Assembly (NCBI GenBank): GCA_963825635.1
Contig: CAWGTU010000002.1
Location: 186,001 to 250,000, forward strand
Length of the DNA stretch: 64,000 bases
Direction: 5' to 3'
Source of the DNA: JAOUEA01 sp963825635
Lineage (GTDB): Bacteria; Actinomycetota; UBA4738; HRBIN12
Part shown: positions 15,053 through 23,171 of the stretch, piece after piece
How positions within the stretch are numbered: the stretch's first letter is position 1
Layout: each line of letters starts with the position of its first letter
Made by a program: the position numbers and the translations under genes
The notes under the pieces: generated by a model
What the model saw: the letters and a program-made list of their open reading frames with translations, nothing else
Told to the model about the DNA's origin: nothing
Databases searched by the model: none

Positions 15053-16708
15053 GTGAGTGACGAGCGCCCTCAACCGACGATCGTCGCCTTCGAGGAAGAT
15101 CCCTTTGCGCGTGAGCGGATCGAGTCCGAGCTGCGCAAGCGGTACGGCGCCGACTACGAGGTGGTCGTCGGTTCGATCGATGAGGCCCGGCAGATGTTGC
15201 GACGTCTCGAGGGATCAGAGGTCGTGCTGGTGATCGCCGGCTCGCCGGAGCACACACCTGCGTTCGAAGTGCTGGCAGAGTCTCGCGTGCGCTTCCCGCT
15301 CGCGAAGCGGTGCATCTCGCTGGATTGGGGAGACCGCTCTGCGACGGATGTGCTGCTCCGGGGCGCCGCGATGGGCGACATCGACTACTGGGCTGCACGA
15401 CCCTGGCGAGCCCCCGACGAGTCGTTCCACCGGGCGATCTCGGAGTTCCTCGCCGATTGGAGCAGGGCGAACCGGCCACCCTACGAGATCGTCCGCCTGA
15501 TCGGGAGCCAGTGGGACCCTGCGACCTCGGCGATGCGCGAGCTGCTCACCCGCAACAGCATCCCCTTCGGGTCCTACGAGGTCGGCTCACCCACTGCGCA
15601 GGCGATCCTGGCCGAGGCCGGCCTCGACGACGACCGGACGCCGGTCGCGGTGTTGCACGACGGGCGGGCGCTTGTGCAGCCCACGGGGGCGGAGCTGGGG
15701 GCAGCCTTCGGCCTCGCCACGAGCGCTCCGAGCGGCCTGTTCGACGTCGCGATCGTGGGGGCTGGCCCCGCCGGTCTCGCCGCCGCCGTCTACGCGGCGT
15801 CGGAGGGACTGCGGACCGTCGTCGTCGAACGTCATTCGATCGGTGGCCAGGCAGGCACGAGCTCCCTGATCCGCAACTACCTGGGCTTCCCACGTGGGGT
15901 GAGCGGGGCCGAGCTGGCGCAGCGCGCGTACGAACAGGCATGGCTCTTCGGCGCAGAGTTCGTCTACGGACTCGACGCCGTCGACCTGGTGATCGACGGC
16001 GATCGGAGGACCGTCGTGCTCGCGGACGGCAGCGAGATCGAGGCCCGCGCCGTCGTCATCGCGAGCGGGGTCGCCTATCGCATGCTCCCTGACCTGGAGC
16101 GGTTCCAGGGGGCAGGCGTCTACTACGGGGCCGCGACGTCGGAGGCCGCGGGACTCGCCGGTGTCGATGTCGCCGTCGTCGGCGGTGGCAACTCTGCGGG
16201 GCAGGCGGCCCTGTATCTCGCATCGCACGCACGCCGAGTGACGATCCTCGTCCGTGGTTCCTCGCTCGCGGACAGTATGTCGGAGTACCTGATCACGGTG
16301 CTGTCGCGCGGGTCGAACATCGAGATTCGATACGGAGCGGAAGTGGCCGGCGGACGCGGGGATCGTCGTCTCGAGGGTCTCGAGGTCCGCGACGTCGTCT
16401 CCGGAGAGCTCAGCGTGCTGTCGGTGGCGGCTGCCTTCATCTTGATCGGAGCGGAGCCTCGCACGAGCTGGCTCCCCGTCGCCGTGTCCAGGGACCGATG
16501 GGGATCGATCCTCACTGGCGCGGATGCCGGTGCAGGGCGAGCCGGGCTCGAGACCAGCGTGCCCGGTGTCTTCGCGGTCGGTGACGTGCGACACGGAGCG
16601 GTCAAACGGGTCGCGTCGGCCGTCGGAGAGGGCTCGGTCGCGATCGGATCGGTGCATCGGTACCTCGAGTCGATCGAGGAGGCTGTCCCGCGTCCTCCCG
16701 GAGGATGA
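15053..16708 (+). CDS. fused pseudo-receiver / thioredoxin-like / thioredoxin-reductase-like flavoprotein
   Basis: 551 residues from GTG 15053. Residues 8-135 have a response-regulator receiver layout but Gly63 stands where the phosphorylated Asp belongs (VVLVIAGSPEH). Residues 145-215 are thioredoxin-like (VRLIGSQWDPATSAMRELL, DDRTPVAVLHDG) without a CxxC. Residues 230-551 are a TrxB-type FAD/NAD(P)H module: VAIVGAGPAGLAAAVYAASE, the second nucleotide site VAVVGGGNSAGQAALYL, and VPGVFAVGDVRHGAVKR. The CxxC of thioredoxin reductase is absent (VYYGAATSEAAG in that position), which is usual for this fusion family. It probably passes electrons to a partner other than thioredoxin. Confidence 0.85.
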   Translation: MSDERPQPTIVAFEEDPFARERIESELRKRYGADYEVVVGSIDEARQMLRRLEGSEVVLVIAGSPEHTPAFEVLAESRVRFPLAKRCISLDWGDRSATDVLLRGAAMGDIDYWAARPWRAPDESFHRAISEFLADWSRANRPPYEIVRLIGSQWDPATSAMRELLTRNSIPFGSYEVGSPTAQAILAEAGLDDDRTPVAVLHDGRALVQPTGAELGAAFGLATSAPSGLFDVAIVGAGPAGLAAAVYAASEGLRTVVVERHSIGGQAGTSSLIRNYLGFPRGVSGAELAQRAYEQAWLFGAEFVYGLDAVDLVIDGDRRTVVLADGSEIEARAVVIASGVAYRMLPDLERFQGAGVYYGAATSEAAGLAGVDVAVVGGGNSAGQAALYLASHARRVTILVRGSSLADSMSEYLITVLSRGSNIEIRYGAEVAGGRGDRRLEGLEVRDVVSGELSVLSVAAAFILIGAEPRTSWLPVAVSRDRWGSILTGADAGAGRAGLETSVPGVFAVGDVRHGAVKRVASAVGEGSVAIGSVHRYLESIEEAVPRPPGG

Positions 16709-16743
16709 CGCCGGAGCCCGCCGCGGCGGGCTACCGTCGTGGC

Positions 16744-17901
16744 GTGGAACGGATCACCTTCTGGGAGCGCCTGCGGCGGGTCGACCCCCTGATCTGGGAC
16801 TCGCTGCTCGCGGCGGCGATCGCGATCGGGTCGGTCGTCGGCGCGGTGATCGGCGAGCACGCCTCCGTTGACCCGGCGCGTGGTCCCGTGGGTCCCGAGG
16901 GGTACCTGCTGCTGGTGGGGGGCTCGGCGGTCTTGGCGGTCCGTCGCCGGTGGCCGATCCCCGTGCTCGTCGCGGTGTCCGGCGCGTCGATCGCGCTCGC
17001 CGCGGTCAACGACGCGTTCGATCTCGTGTTCCCCGTCGTCCTGGCCACGTACACGGCCGCGGCTCACGTCGACCGCGAGCGATTCGTCAGGCTGTCCCTG
17101 CCGATCTCGATCGCCGCAACCGTGACCGCCCTCGTCGTCGCCTACCCCGGCTCGAACTGGGTCGAGGTCCTCATCAGCGCGACGTTCGCCGCGGGCCTAC
17201 CGATGCTTTTTGGCCGGATCGGCTTCAACCGGCGACGCCGCATCGACGTGGACCGTGGGCGAGCGGCCCGCGACGCGGTCGCGGAGGAACGGGCTCGCAT
17301 CGCCCGGGAGCTGCACGACGTGGTCGCTCACGCGATGAGCGTGATGGTTGTGCAGGCCGGCGCGGCTCGGAGCGTGCTCGACGACGATCCCGCGGCCGCG
17401 AGGGCGGCGATCGGCCGGATCGAATCCACAGGCCGTGACGGCTTGACCGAGATGCGCCGGTTGATCGGCATCCTGAAGGCCGAGGGGGCCGACACCGACC
17501 GCGCGCCGCAGCCGGGACTCGGCCAGCTCGAGGCCTTGCTCGAGACGGTCCGTGGCGCAGGTGTGCCCGTCGAGGCGGTGACCGAGGGCGAGCCGAGGCC
17601 GCTTACGACCGGGCTCGACCTGGTCGCCTACCGCATCGTGCAGGAGGCGCTCACGAACGTGATGAAGCACGCGGGACCGGCGAGCGCGAGGGTGCTGCTG
17701 CGGTGGGGCGATGCGGCGCTCGATGTCGAGGTGTCCGACGACGGCCGAGGCCCGCTCATGGCGACGGAAGGCGGACTCGGCCTGCTCGGCATGCGCGAAC
17801 GGGTCGCGCTCTACGGCGGCACGATCCGCACGGGGCCTCGTCGGGGCGGAGGATTCACGGTGCACGCCCACCTGCCGTTCGAGGGAGGACCCGCCCCGTG
17901 A
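16744..17901 (+). CDS. NarL-type sensor histidine kinase
   Basis: 385 residues from GTG 16744. Four or five membrane helices occupy roughly the first 150 residues, with almost no extracytoplasmic domain (an intramembrane-sensing layout). They are followed by the HisKA_3 box ERARIARELHDVVAHAMSVM with the phosphorylated His in ELHDVVAH, and an ATPase with IVQEALTNVMKHAG (N box) and GGLGLLGMRERVALYGG. GTG 16744 is preferred because TACCGT (16732-16737) lies 6 bases before it; an ATG at 16705 overlapping the previous stop is the alternative. It overlaps the response regulator as GTGA and precedes an ABC exporter that it probably controls. Confidence 0.88.
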   Translation: MERITFWERLRRVDPLIWDSLLAAAIAIGSVVGAVIGEHASVDPARGPVGPEGYLLLVGGSAVLAVRRRWPIPVLVAVSGASIALAAVNDAFDLVFPVVLATYTAAAHVDRERFVRLSLPISIAATVTALVVAYPGSNWVEVLISATFAAGLPMLFGRIGFNRRRRIDVDRGRAARDAVAEERARIARELHDVVAHAMSVMVVQAGAARSVLDDDPAAARAAIGRIESTGRDGLTEMRRLIGILKAEGADTDRAPQPGLGQLEALLETVRGAGVPVEAVTEGEPRPLTTGLDLVAYRIVQEALTNVMKHAGPASARVLLRWGDAALDVEVSDDGRGPLMATEGGLGLLGMRERVALYGGTIRTGPRRGGGFTVHAHLPFEGGPAP

Positions 17902-18566
17902 GCGACGGCGCGACGATCCGGGTGCTGATCGCCGACGACCAGGCGCTGATGCGCGGGGGGTTCCGCATGATCCTCGAGGCCGAGCCCGATCTCGAGGTGG
18001 TGGGCGAGGCGATCGACGGCGCCGATGCCGTCCGGGGGTTCGGGCGCTCGCATCCCGATGTGGTGGTGATGGACGTGCGCATGCCGTCGATGGACGGCAT
18101 CGAGGCCACGCGTCGCATCACGGAGCTCGACGATTCGGCCAGGGTGCTGATGCTCACCACGTTCGACCTCGACGAGTACGTCTACGACGCGCTGCGTGCG
18201 GGCGCGAGCGGCTTCCTGCTGAAGGACCGTCCGCCGGAGGAGCTCGTGCAGGCGGTCCGGGTGGTCGCGGCCGGCGACGCGCTGCTCGCGCCGACCGTGA
18301 CCCGTCGGCTGATCGAGGAATTCGCACATCGGCCGGCCACCCCGACGATGCCGCAGGGCCTCGACGAGCTCACCGAGCGCGAGCGTGAGGTGCTCGTGCT
18401 GATGGCGCGCGGGCTGTCGAACGCCGAGATCGCCGGTGAGCTCTTCGTCGCCGAGACGACCGTGAAGACCCACGTGGGCCGCGTGCTGCACAAGCTGCAC
18501 CTGCGAGACCGTGCCCAGGCCGTGGTCCTCGCGTACGAGTCCGGTCTCGTGCAGCCCGGCGCCTGA
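17898..18566 (+). CDS. NarL/LuxR-type response regulator
   Basis: 222 residues. The receiver domain has the acidic pair in LIADDQALMRGG, phosphoacceptor Asp59 in VVVMDVRMPSMDG, Thr in LMLTTFD and Lys in FLLKDRPPEEL. The C-terminal LuxR helix-turn-helix is LTEREREVLVLMARGLSNAE...VAETTVKTHVGRVL. GTG 17898 overlaps the kinase stop, so the two are translationally coupled. The cluster kinase-regulator-ATPase-permease is the usual arrangement in which the regulator switches on the downstream exporter. Confidence 0.92.
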   Translation: MSDGATIRVLIADDQALMRGGFRMILEAEPDLEVVGEAIDGADAVRGFGRSHPDVVVMDVRMPSMDGIEATRRITELDDSARVLMLTTFDLDEYVYDALRAGASGFLLKDRPPEELVQAVRVVAAGDALLAPTVTRRLIEEFAHRPATPTMPQGLDELTEREREVLVLMARGLSNAEIAGELFVAETTVKTHVGRVLHKLHLRDRAQAVVLAYESGLVQPGA

Positions 18567-18679
18567 CTGCCTCATCCCACGGGAGGACCCGAGGTCGGTA
18601 CCTGCGGCCGACGCCGCCCGAGCGCGCCGCTCCTAGCGTGGACCCGTCGGGAACAGCTCCCGCACGAAGGAGGGAAGCG

Positions 18680-19630
18680 ATGCTCACCATCACCAACCAG
18701 GCGGGCTCGGCGGCACCGATCGATGCGACCGAGCCGATCGCCTCGCCCGCGATCGTGGCACGGGGACTCACGAAGCGGTTCGGCGCGGTGACCGCCGTCG
18801 AGGACCTCAGCTTCGAGGTCCGACCGGGGCTCGTGACGGGCTTCCTGGGACCGAACGGGGCGGGCAAGAGCACATCGATGCGCATGGTGCTCGGGCTCGT
18901 GCATCCCACGGCGGGCACGGCCACCGTGCTGGGCCTGCCGTACGCGAGCCTCGACCGTCCCGCGACGGCGGTCGGCGCCGTGCTCGAGGTCCAGAGCTTC
19001 CATCCGTTGCGGACCGGCAGGAATCACCTGCGGGTGCTCGCGGCGGCCTCAGGTGTGCCCGACGGGAAGGTCGACGAGGCGCTCGAGATCGTCGATCTCG
19101 AGGGTGCGGCCGACCGCAAGGCCGGCGGCTACTCGCTCGGCATGCGTCAGCGCCTGGCCCTCGCGGCGGCGCTCCTCGGCGACCCGCGCGTGCTCGTGCT
19201 CGACGAGCCCGCGAATGGGCTGGATCCGCAGGGCATCAGGTGGCTCCGCGAGTTCCTGCGGTGGTTCGCCGGCCGCGGCAACGCGGTGTTCGTCTCGAGT
19301 CACCTGCTCTCTGAGATGGCGCAGATGGCCGACGACGTCATCGTGATCGACCACGGTCGGCTCGTCCGCCAGGGATCGATCGCCGAGCTCACCGGAGGCC
19401 GGTCGTCGCTGCGGGTCGTCTCGCCCGATCACGAGGGGCTCGGTCGCGCGCTGACCGCCGCCGGGCTCGAGCCGCGCAGCCACGATGGGGGATACCTCGT
19501 CGCCGACGCGCCCGCCGACCTCGTCGGCGAGATCGCGCTGCACGCGGGAGTGGCGCTCAGCGAGCTCACGCCCCGCGAGACCACCCTCGAGGAGGCTTTC
19601 CTCGAGCTCACTGAAGGAGCGGAACGATGA
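18680..19630 (+). CDS. ABC exporter ATP-binding protein
   Basis: 316 residues. Walker A GPNGAGKS (57-64), Q-loop region VLEVQSFHPLRTGRNHL, signature YSLGMRQRLALAAAL, Walker B VLVLDEPANGLDP and H-loop VFVSSHLLSEM. The form of the signature and the C-terminal extension (TPRETTLEEAFLELT) match the bacitracin/daunorubicin-type exporter ATPases. ATG 18680 is preceded by GAAGGAGGG. A TAGCGT box at 18634-18639 in the 113-base gap after the regulator may start a transcript for the transporter pair. It couples by ATGA to the permease. Confidence 0.92.
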   Translation: MLTITNQAGSAAPIDATEPIASPAIVARGLTKRFGAVTAVEDLSFEVRPGLVTGFLGPNGAGKSTSMRMVLGLVHPTAGTATVLGLPYASLDRPATAVGAVLEVQSFHPLRTGRNHLRVLAAASGVPDGKVDEALEIVDLEGAADRKAGGYSLGMRQRLALAAALLGDPRVLVLDEPANGLDPQGIRWLREFLRWFAGRGNAVFVSSHLLSEMAQMADDVIVIDHGRLVRQGSIAELTGGRSSLRVVSPDHEGLGRALTAAGLEPRSHDGGYLVADAPADLVGEIALHAGVALSELTPRETTLEEAFLELTEGAER

Positions 19631-20373
19631 AGGATCTGATCAGGGCCGAGGCACGGAAGCTGCGCACCACCCGCAGCGTGTGGGGCCTGCTCGCGGGCGC
19701 CGTGACGCTGGCGAGCATCGCCGCGTGGGGGATGGTCTCGACCGGTGCGTTCGGGACCTCGGTGGCGTTGACGACCCTGCCGGGCTTCGCGGAGATGATG
19801 GCGATCGTGTCGATCTTCGTGGTCGTACTGGGCATCCGTTCCTATACCGACGAGGCGCGGCACGGCGCGATCGTGCCGACGTTGCTGGCGACCCCTCGCC
19901 GTCGACGGGTGGTGGCGGCGAAGGCCGTGGTCCTCGCAGCGGCGGCCGTGGTGTTCGCGCTGGCCGGCACCGTGGCGGTGGCGGGCGTCTCTCTCGCCCT
20001 GCTCGCAGCCGACGGCGTGGCCGTCACGGTGAGCCTGGCGGCGTTGGCGATCCTGGTCGGCAAGGCCGTCGCGATCTGCGTGCTCTGGTCCGCGATCGGG
20101 TTGGGGCTGGGGCTGACGGTCCCGCATCAGGTCGCGGCGATCGTGGGCGCGATCCTGTGGATGCTGATCGGCGAGAGCATCGTCGAGATGCTCGCGCCCG
20201 GGGTCTCGCGGTTCCTGCCTGGGCACGCGAGCACCTCGGTGCTGGGGATCCTCCCGGCCGACATGTCGGTGGCGGCGCCGGCGGTGGGAGCGGCGGCGGC
20301 GCTGCTCGGCGGGTGGGCGGCGCTCTCGCTCGGAGCCGGGACTCGAGCGCTGGGCCGCCGCGACATCGCGTGA
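19627..20373 (+). CDS. ABC exporter permease (ABC-2 type)
   Basis: 248 residues with about six membrane helices, for example LLAGAVTLASIAAWGM, EMMAIVSIFVVVLGI, AVVLAAAAVVFALAGTVAVA and AAIVGAILWMLIGESIVEML. The N-terminus MKDLIRAEARKLRTTRSVWG is typical of ABC-2 permeases of antibiotic-type exporters, as is the RSYTDEARHGAIVPTLLATP cytoplasmic segment. It forms a transporter with the preceding ATPase, whose stop it overlaps. The substrate is not evident; export of a toxic amphiphile or resistance to a peptide antibiotic is the usual assumption for this gene arrangement. Confidence 0.88.
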   Translation: MKDLIRAEARKLRTTRSVWGLLAGAVTLASIAAWGMVSTGAFGTSVALTTLPGFAEMMAIVSIFVVVLGIRSYTDEARHGAIVPTLLATPRRRRVVAAKAVVLAAAAVVFALAGTVAVAGVSLALLAADGVAVTVSLAALAILVGKAVAICVLWSAIGLGLGLTVPHQVAAIVGAILWMLIGESIVEMLAPGVSRFLPGHASTSVLGILPADMSVAAPAVGAAAALLGGWAALSLGAGTRALGRRDIA

Positions 20374-20394
20374 CCTGTGAGAGATGATCACCGC

Positions 20395-20423
20395 GCTCGC
20401 CCGGCGCTACGCGCCGGGCGAGC
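20395..20423. terminator. strong hairpin between convergent genes
   Basis: A perfect 13-bp GC-rich stem (20395-20407 with 20411-20423) closed by a 3-base TAC loop. It lies just after the permease stop and reaches over the last codons of the convergent HAD gene, so it can serve both strands. There is no T-run, as is common for terminator-like hairpins in GC-rich actinobacteria. Confidence 0.55.
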
Positions 20424-21084
20424 GCACCCCCACCTCGTCGAGGTGGGCGAGCATGTCTGCCGGGTCCTGGTAGACGCGGTACGCGCCCGCCCGGGCGAGC
20501 TCGTCCTCGCCGTAGCCCCCCGACAGCAGGCCGACCCCCAATGCGCGGGCGCGACGAGCCGCCAGCAGATCCCACACGCTGTCGCCCACTACGACCGAGT
20601 CCTCGATGTCGGCGCCGAGCCGCTCGGCCGCCGCGAGGAACAGGTCGGGATCGGGCTTCGCATGCGCCACCTGATCGCGGGTGACGACGGGCACGCCCTC
20701 GGGTACCCGCAGCATCTCGATCATCGGCGCGGCGCTCTCGATGTATCCGCTCGTGGCGATCGACCACGGGACGCCGAGCTCGGTCAGTCGCGCGAGCAGC
20801 TCGACGGCACCTGGCAGTGGCCGCACCTGATCGAGGTGCTGAGCGTACGCCTCCGCGTGATACCGGCGCAGTCGATCGGCATCCTCGGCGGTGACCGGGC
20901 GCCCGATCTCGCGCAGCATCGCGTTGGCGAGCAATCCGCCGCTCATGCCGATGCGCCGATGGATGCGCCACACCGAGAGGTGGATGCCGTCGCGGGCGAG
21001 CGCTGCCTGCCACGCGAGCACGTGGTGATACACGCTGTCCATCAGCGTGCCGTCGAGATCGAACAGGAACGCCGGCCCGGCCAC
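20407..21084 (-). CDS. HAD-superfamily hydrolase (phosphoglycolate phosphatase-like)
   Basis: 225 residues with motif I FDLDGTLMDS (Asp9, Asp11), a helical C1 cap (HHVLAWQAALARDGIHL, LRREI-type helices), motif II SIATSGY, motif III Lys in HAKPDPDLFLAAAERL and motif IV VVVGDSVWDLLAARRA. This is the pattern of beta-phosphoglucomutase/phosphoglycolate phosphatase-like enzymes that dephosphorylate small sugar phosphates in the cytoplasm. The substrate is not identifiable. A TAGGGT box lies about 12 bases before the ATG on the minus strand. The last codons are part of the strong hairpin. Confidence 0.88.
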   Translation of the reverse strand: MAGPAFLFDLDGTLMDSVYHHVLAWQAALARDGIHLSVWRIHRRIGMSGGLLANAMLREIGRPVTAEDADRLRRYHAEAYAQHLDQVRPLPGAVELLARLTELGVPWSIATSGYIESAAPMIEMLRVPEGVPVVTRDQVAHAKPDPDLFLAAAERLGADIEDSVVVGDSVWDLLAARRARALGVGLLSGGYGEDELARAGAYRVYQDPADMLAHLDEVGVRSPGA

Positions 21085-21218
21085 GACCCGACCCTACCGG
21101 GAAGCGACGGCGCGGGCTCGGCAGGGGGCCGGGTTGCGCGGTTCCGTCGCCGGTGCGACCCTAGGATGGTTCCACCGGCCGGGGGAGCCCGCCCTCCCAT
21201 CTCAAGAAGGGAGCCGCG

Positions 21219-21617
21219 ATGCAGGAGCATCCCAACGTCTCGCTCGTGCGCGACATGTTCGCCGCGATGGATCGGGGTGACATGCAGTGGATCGAGGACC
21301 ACACGTCTGACGACATCGTGTGGCACACAGGTGGCAACAGCAAGGCGGCTGGGGTCACCCGCGGCAAGGACGCCGTGCGGGCGTCGATGGCGGCGATGTC
21401 GGAGCCCGGGGCGATGAAGGCGGACGTGCACGACGTGATCGGCAACGACGACCACACCGTCGTGCTCGGCACCGCCGTCGTCACAGCACCGAGCGGCAAG
21501 AGCGCCGAGTACAACTACGTGAACGTCTTCCACATCGCCGATGGCAAGGTCACCGAGGTGTGGGGGCTCGCGGAGAACGACGCCGTCGCCGACCCGATCT
21601 TCGACGAGTTCGGCTAG
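21219..21617 (+). CDS. SnoaL / NTF2-like protein
   Basis: 132 residues, a single cone-shaped NTF2-like fold: NVSLVRDMFAAMDRGDMQWI, SDDIVWHTGGNSKAAGVTRG (the ring-entrance segment), KDAVRASMAAMSE and YNYVNVFHIADGKVTEVWG. Such proteins are ligand-binding or cyclase/isomerase scaffolds; Asp/His candidates are present but no activity can be named. GAAGGGAGC precedes the ATG, and a TAGGAT box lies around 21162-21167, giving a conventional leader. The stop overlaps by 4 bases the stop of the convergent lipoprotein-like gene. Confidence 0.85.
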   Translation: MQEHPNVSLVRDMFAAMDRGDMQWIEDHTSDDIVWHTGGNSKAAGVTRGKDAVRASMAAMSEPGAMKADVHDVIGNDDHTVVLGTAVVTAPSGKSAEYNYVNVFHIADGKVTEVWGLAENDAVADPIFDEFG

Positions 21618-22357
21618 GTCGCCGGCTCGTTCACGCGCACGAGCTCGAGCGTCTCGTTCCCGCCCGCGAGCGTGTACTCGAGCACGATGCCGAGTCTGGG
21701 CGCGAAGAGCTTGCCGACCATGACGTCGGGCTCGGTGCGGCTCCACTCGAACGTGCGGACGGCGTGATCGATCCGGCCATAGGGAACCCGTAGGGAGATG
21801 CCGCGCTCGACGACCCAGCCCTGATCCTCGGCCTTGCCCTTGTAGAACTCCTGGCGATACGCATCGGTGGGCCTCGGGTCGGAGGGCATGATGATGCCCG
21901 CCATGGCGCCGTCGACGCCGGCCTCCCACGAGCCCTTCGTGCTGATCACGTCGCCGTTCTCGTCATATTCGGCCGTCTCCTCCCCGAAGTACCAGACGGT
22001 GCCGGCGTCATCGGCCGCATACCAGTCCTCGGTCTTCTCGACGAGCACGCCCTTGTGACGGATCACGTCGCGGATCACGGTCGTGGTGATGCCCTGGACC
22101 ACCTTCGTGCGTTCGGTCACCACGACGCGCTCGACGAGTCGTTCGCCGTCCTCGGTGCCGCGCAGCTTTGCAGCCCATCCCGGCTCGAGCGGGAAGTACT
22201 CGTTGGGGAGCGGGTCATCGAAGTCTGCCGGGTCGGGCGGCGCCCCGGGCCCTGCGCCTGCGCCGGCGTTCCCGCCGGAGCCCGCGAGCGTCGAGACCGC
22301 GAGCAACCCGATCAGGACCAGGACCATCGGAACCCCGTACCTCGTTCGGCGTGCCAT
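21614..22357 (-). CDS. secreted conserved protein of unknown function
   Basis: 247 residues with an N-terminal signal/anchor PMVLVLIGLLAVSTLAG, then a Gly/Pro-rich linker and a soluble domain. Conserved-looking segments are NEYFPLEPGWAAKLRGTEDG, EKTEDWYAADDAGTVWYFGE, KGSWEAGVDGAMAGIIMPSD and YRQEFYKGKAEDQGWV; I recognise this pattern as a widespread uncharacterised secreted family. It is divergent from the OmpR-type regulator, whose direct-repeat site lies in the shared 136-base intergenic region, so it is probably part of that envelope-response regulon. No catalytic motif is visible. Confidence 0.75.
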   Translation of the reverse strand: MARRTRYGVPMVLVLIGLLAVSTLAGSGGNAGAGAGPGAPPDPADFDDPLPNEYFPLEPGWAAKLRGTEDGERLVERVVVTERTKVVQGITTTVIRDVIRHKGVLVEKTEDWYAADDAGTVWYFGEETAEYDENGDVISTKGSWEAGVDGAMAGIIMPSDPRPTDAYRQEFYKGKAEDQGWVVERGISLRVPYGRIDHAVRTFEWSRTEPDVMVGKLFAPRLGIVLEYTLAGGNETLELVRVNEPAT

Positions 22358-22436
22358 GACTCACTCCTTCCGTTCACAGACGCCACGATGGTGCGACCCG
22401 AGGGCTGACCCGTCGCTGAACGAACGACGGCGGTGC

Positions 22437-22452
22437 TTCAGCCGAGGTTCAG
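22437..22452 (+). promoter_or_regulatory. 11-bp direct repeat before the OmpR-type regulator
   Basis: TTCAG at 22437-22441 and again at 22448-22452, exactly 11 bases apart (one helical turn), ends 41 bases before the regulator start. The PhoB/OmpR class binds such tandem half-sites. A reverse copy, CTGAA, lies at 22416-22420. The same arrangement precedes the PepSY gene at 24594. Confidence 0.5.
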
Positions 22453-22493
22453 GAGAACGCGGGAAGATGGCACCGTCGCGAGGAGCGTGTGGC

Positions 22494-23171
22494 ATGCGAG
22501 TGCTGGTCGTTGAGGACGAAAGGACCCTGGCCGAGGGACTGCGCAAGGGACTCGAGGCCGAGGGTTTCGCCACCGACGTCGCCCACGACGGCATCGACGG
22601 TCTGCATATGGCCCGCGAGCACGCGTACGACGCCATCGTGCTCGACATCATGCTTCCGGGCATGAACGGCTACCGGGTCTGTGGGGCCCTGCGTGAGGCG
22701 GACGTCTGGACGCCGATCCTCATGCTCACCGCGAAGGACGGTGAGTACGACGAGGCCGAGGCGCTCGACACGGGGGCCGACGATTACGTCACGAAGCCCT
22801 TCTCCTACGTCGCGCTGGTCGCTCGGTTGCGGGCGCTGATCCGGCGCGGCGCGGTGGAGCGTCCCTCGGTGCTCGAAGCGGGGGATCTGCGGTTCGATCC
22901 GGCGGCCCGCCGCGCCTGGCGCGGTGAGACGGAGGTCGTCCTGACCGCCCGAGAGGCGTCGCTGCTCGATTTCCTGCTGCGTCGGTCGGGCGAGGTCGTT
23001 TCGAAGACCGAGATCCTGGACCACGTCTGGGACGATCGCTTCGACGGCGATCTCAACATCGTCGAGGTCTACGTGCGGCACCTCCGGAACAAGCTCGACC
23101 GTCCGTTCGACCGTGGTGCGATCGAGACGATCCGCGGCGCCGGGTACCGCCTCGCCGCTGACGGCGGGTGA
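22494..23171 (+). CDS. OmpR/PhoB-type response regulator
   Basis: 225 residues. The receiver has Glu-Asp at 7-8 (VVEDERTLAEG), phosphoacceptor Asp51 in IVLDIMLPGMNGY, Thr in LMLTAKDG and Lys in DDYVTKPFSY. The C-terminal winged helix has LTAREASLLDFLLRRSGEVV, DLNIVEVYVRHLRNKL and IRGAGYRLA. The regulator is coupled to its kinase by GTGA. With the PepSY gene downstream and a divergent secreted protein, it looks like an envelope-stress or peptide-responsive system, comparable in layout to other regulator-kinase-PepSY clusters. Confidence 0.92.
   Translation: MRVLVVEDERTLAEGLRKGLEAEGFATDVAHDGIDGLHMAREHAYDAIVLDIMLPGMNGYRVCGALREADVWTPILMLTAKDGEYDEAEALDTGADDYVTKPFSYVALVARLRALIRRGAVERPSVLEAGDLRFDPAARRAWRGETEVVLTAREASLLDFLLRRSGEVVSKTEILDHVWDDRFDGDLNIVEVYVRHLRNKLDRPFDRGAIETIRGAGYRLAADGG

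Noticed and set aside
12474..15479. 1001-codon open frame on the minus strand across three genes
   Set aside because: It covers well-supported genes in other frames and has the Arg-rich composition of a GC-rich shadow frame.
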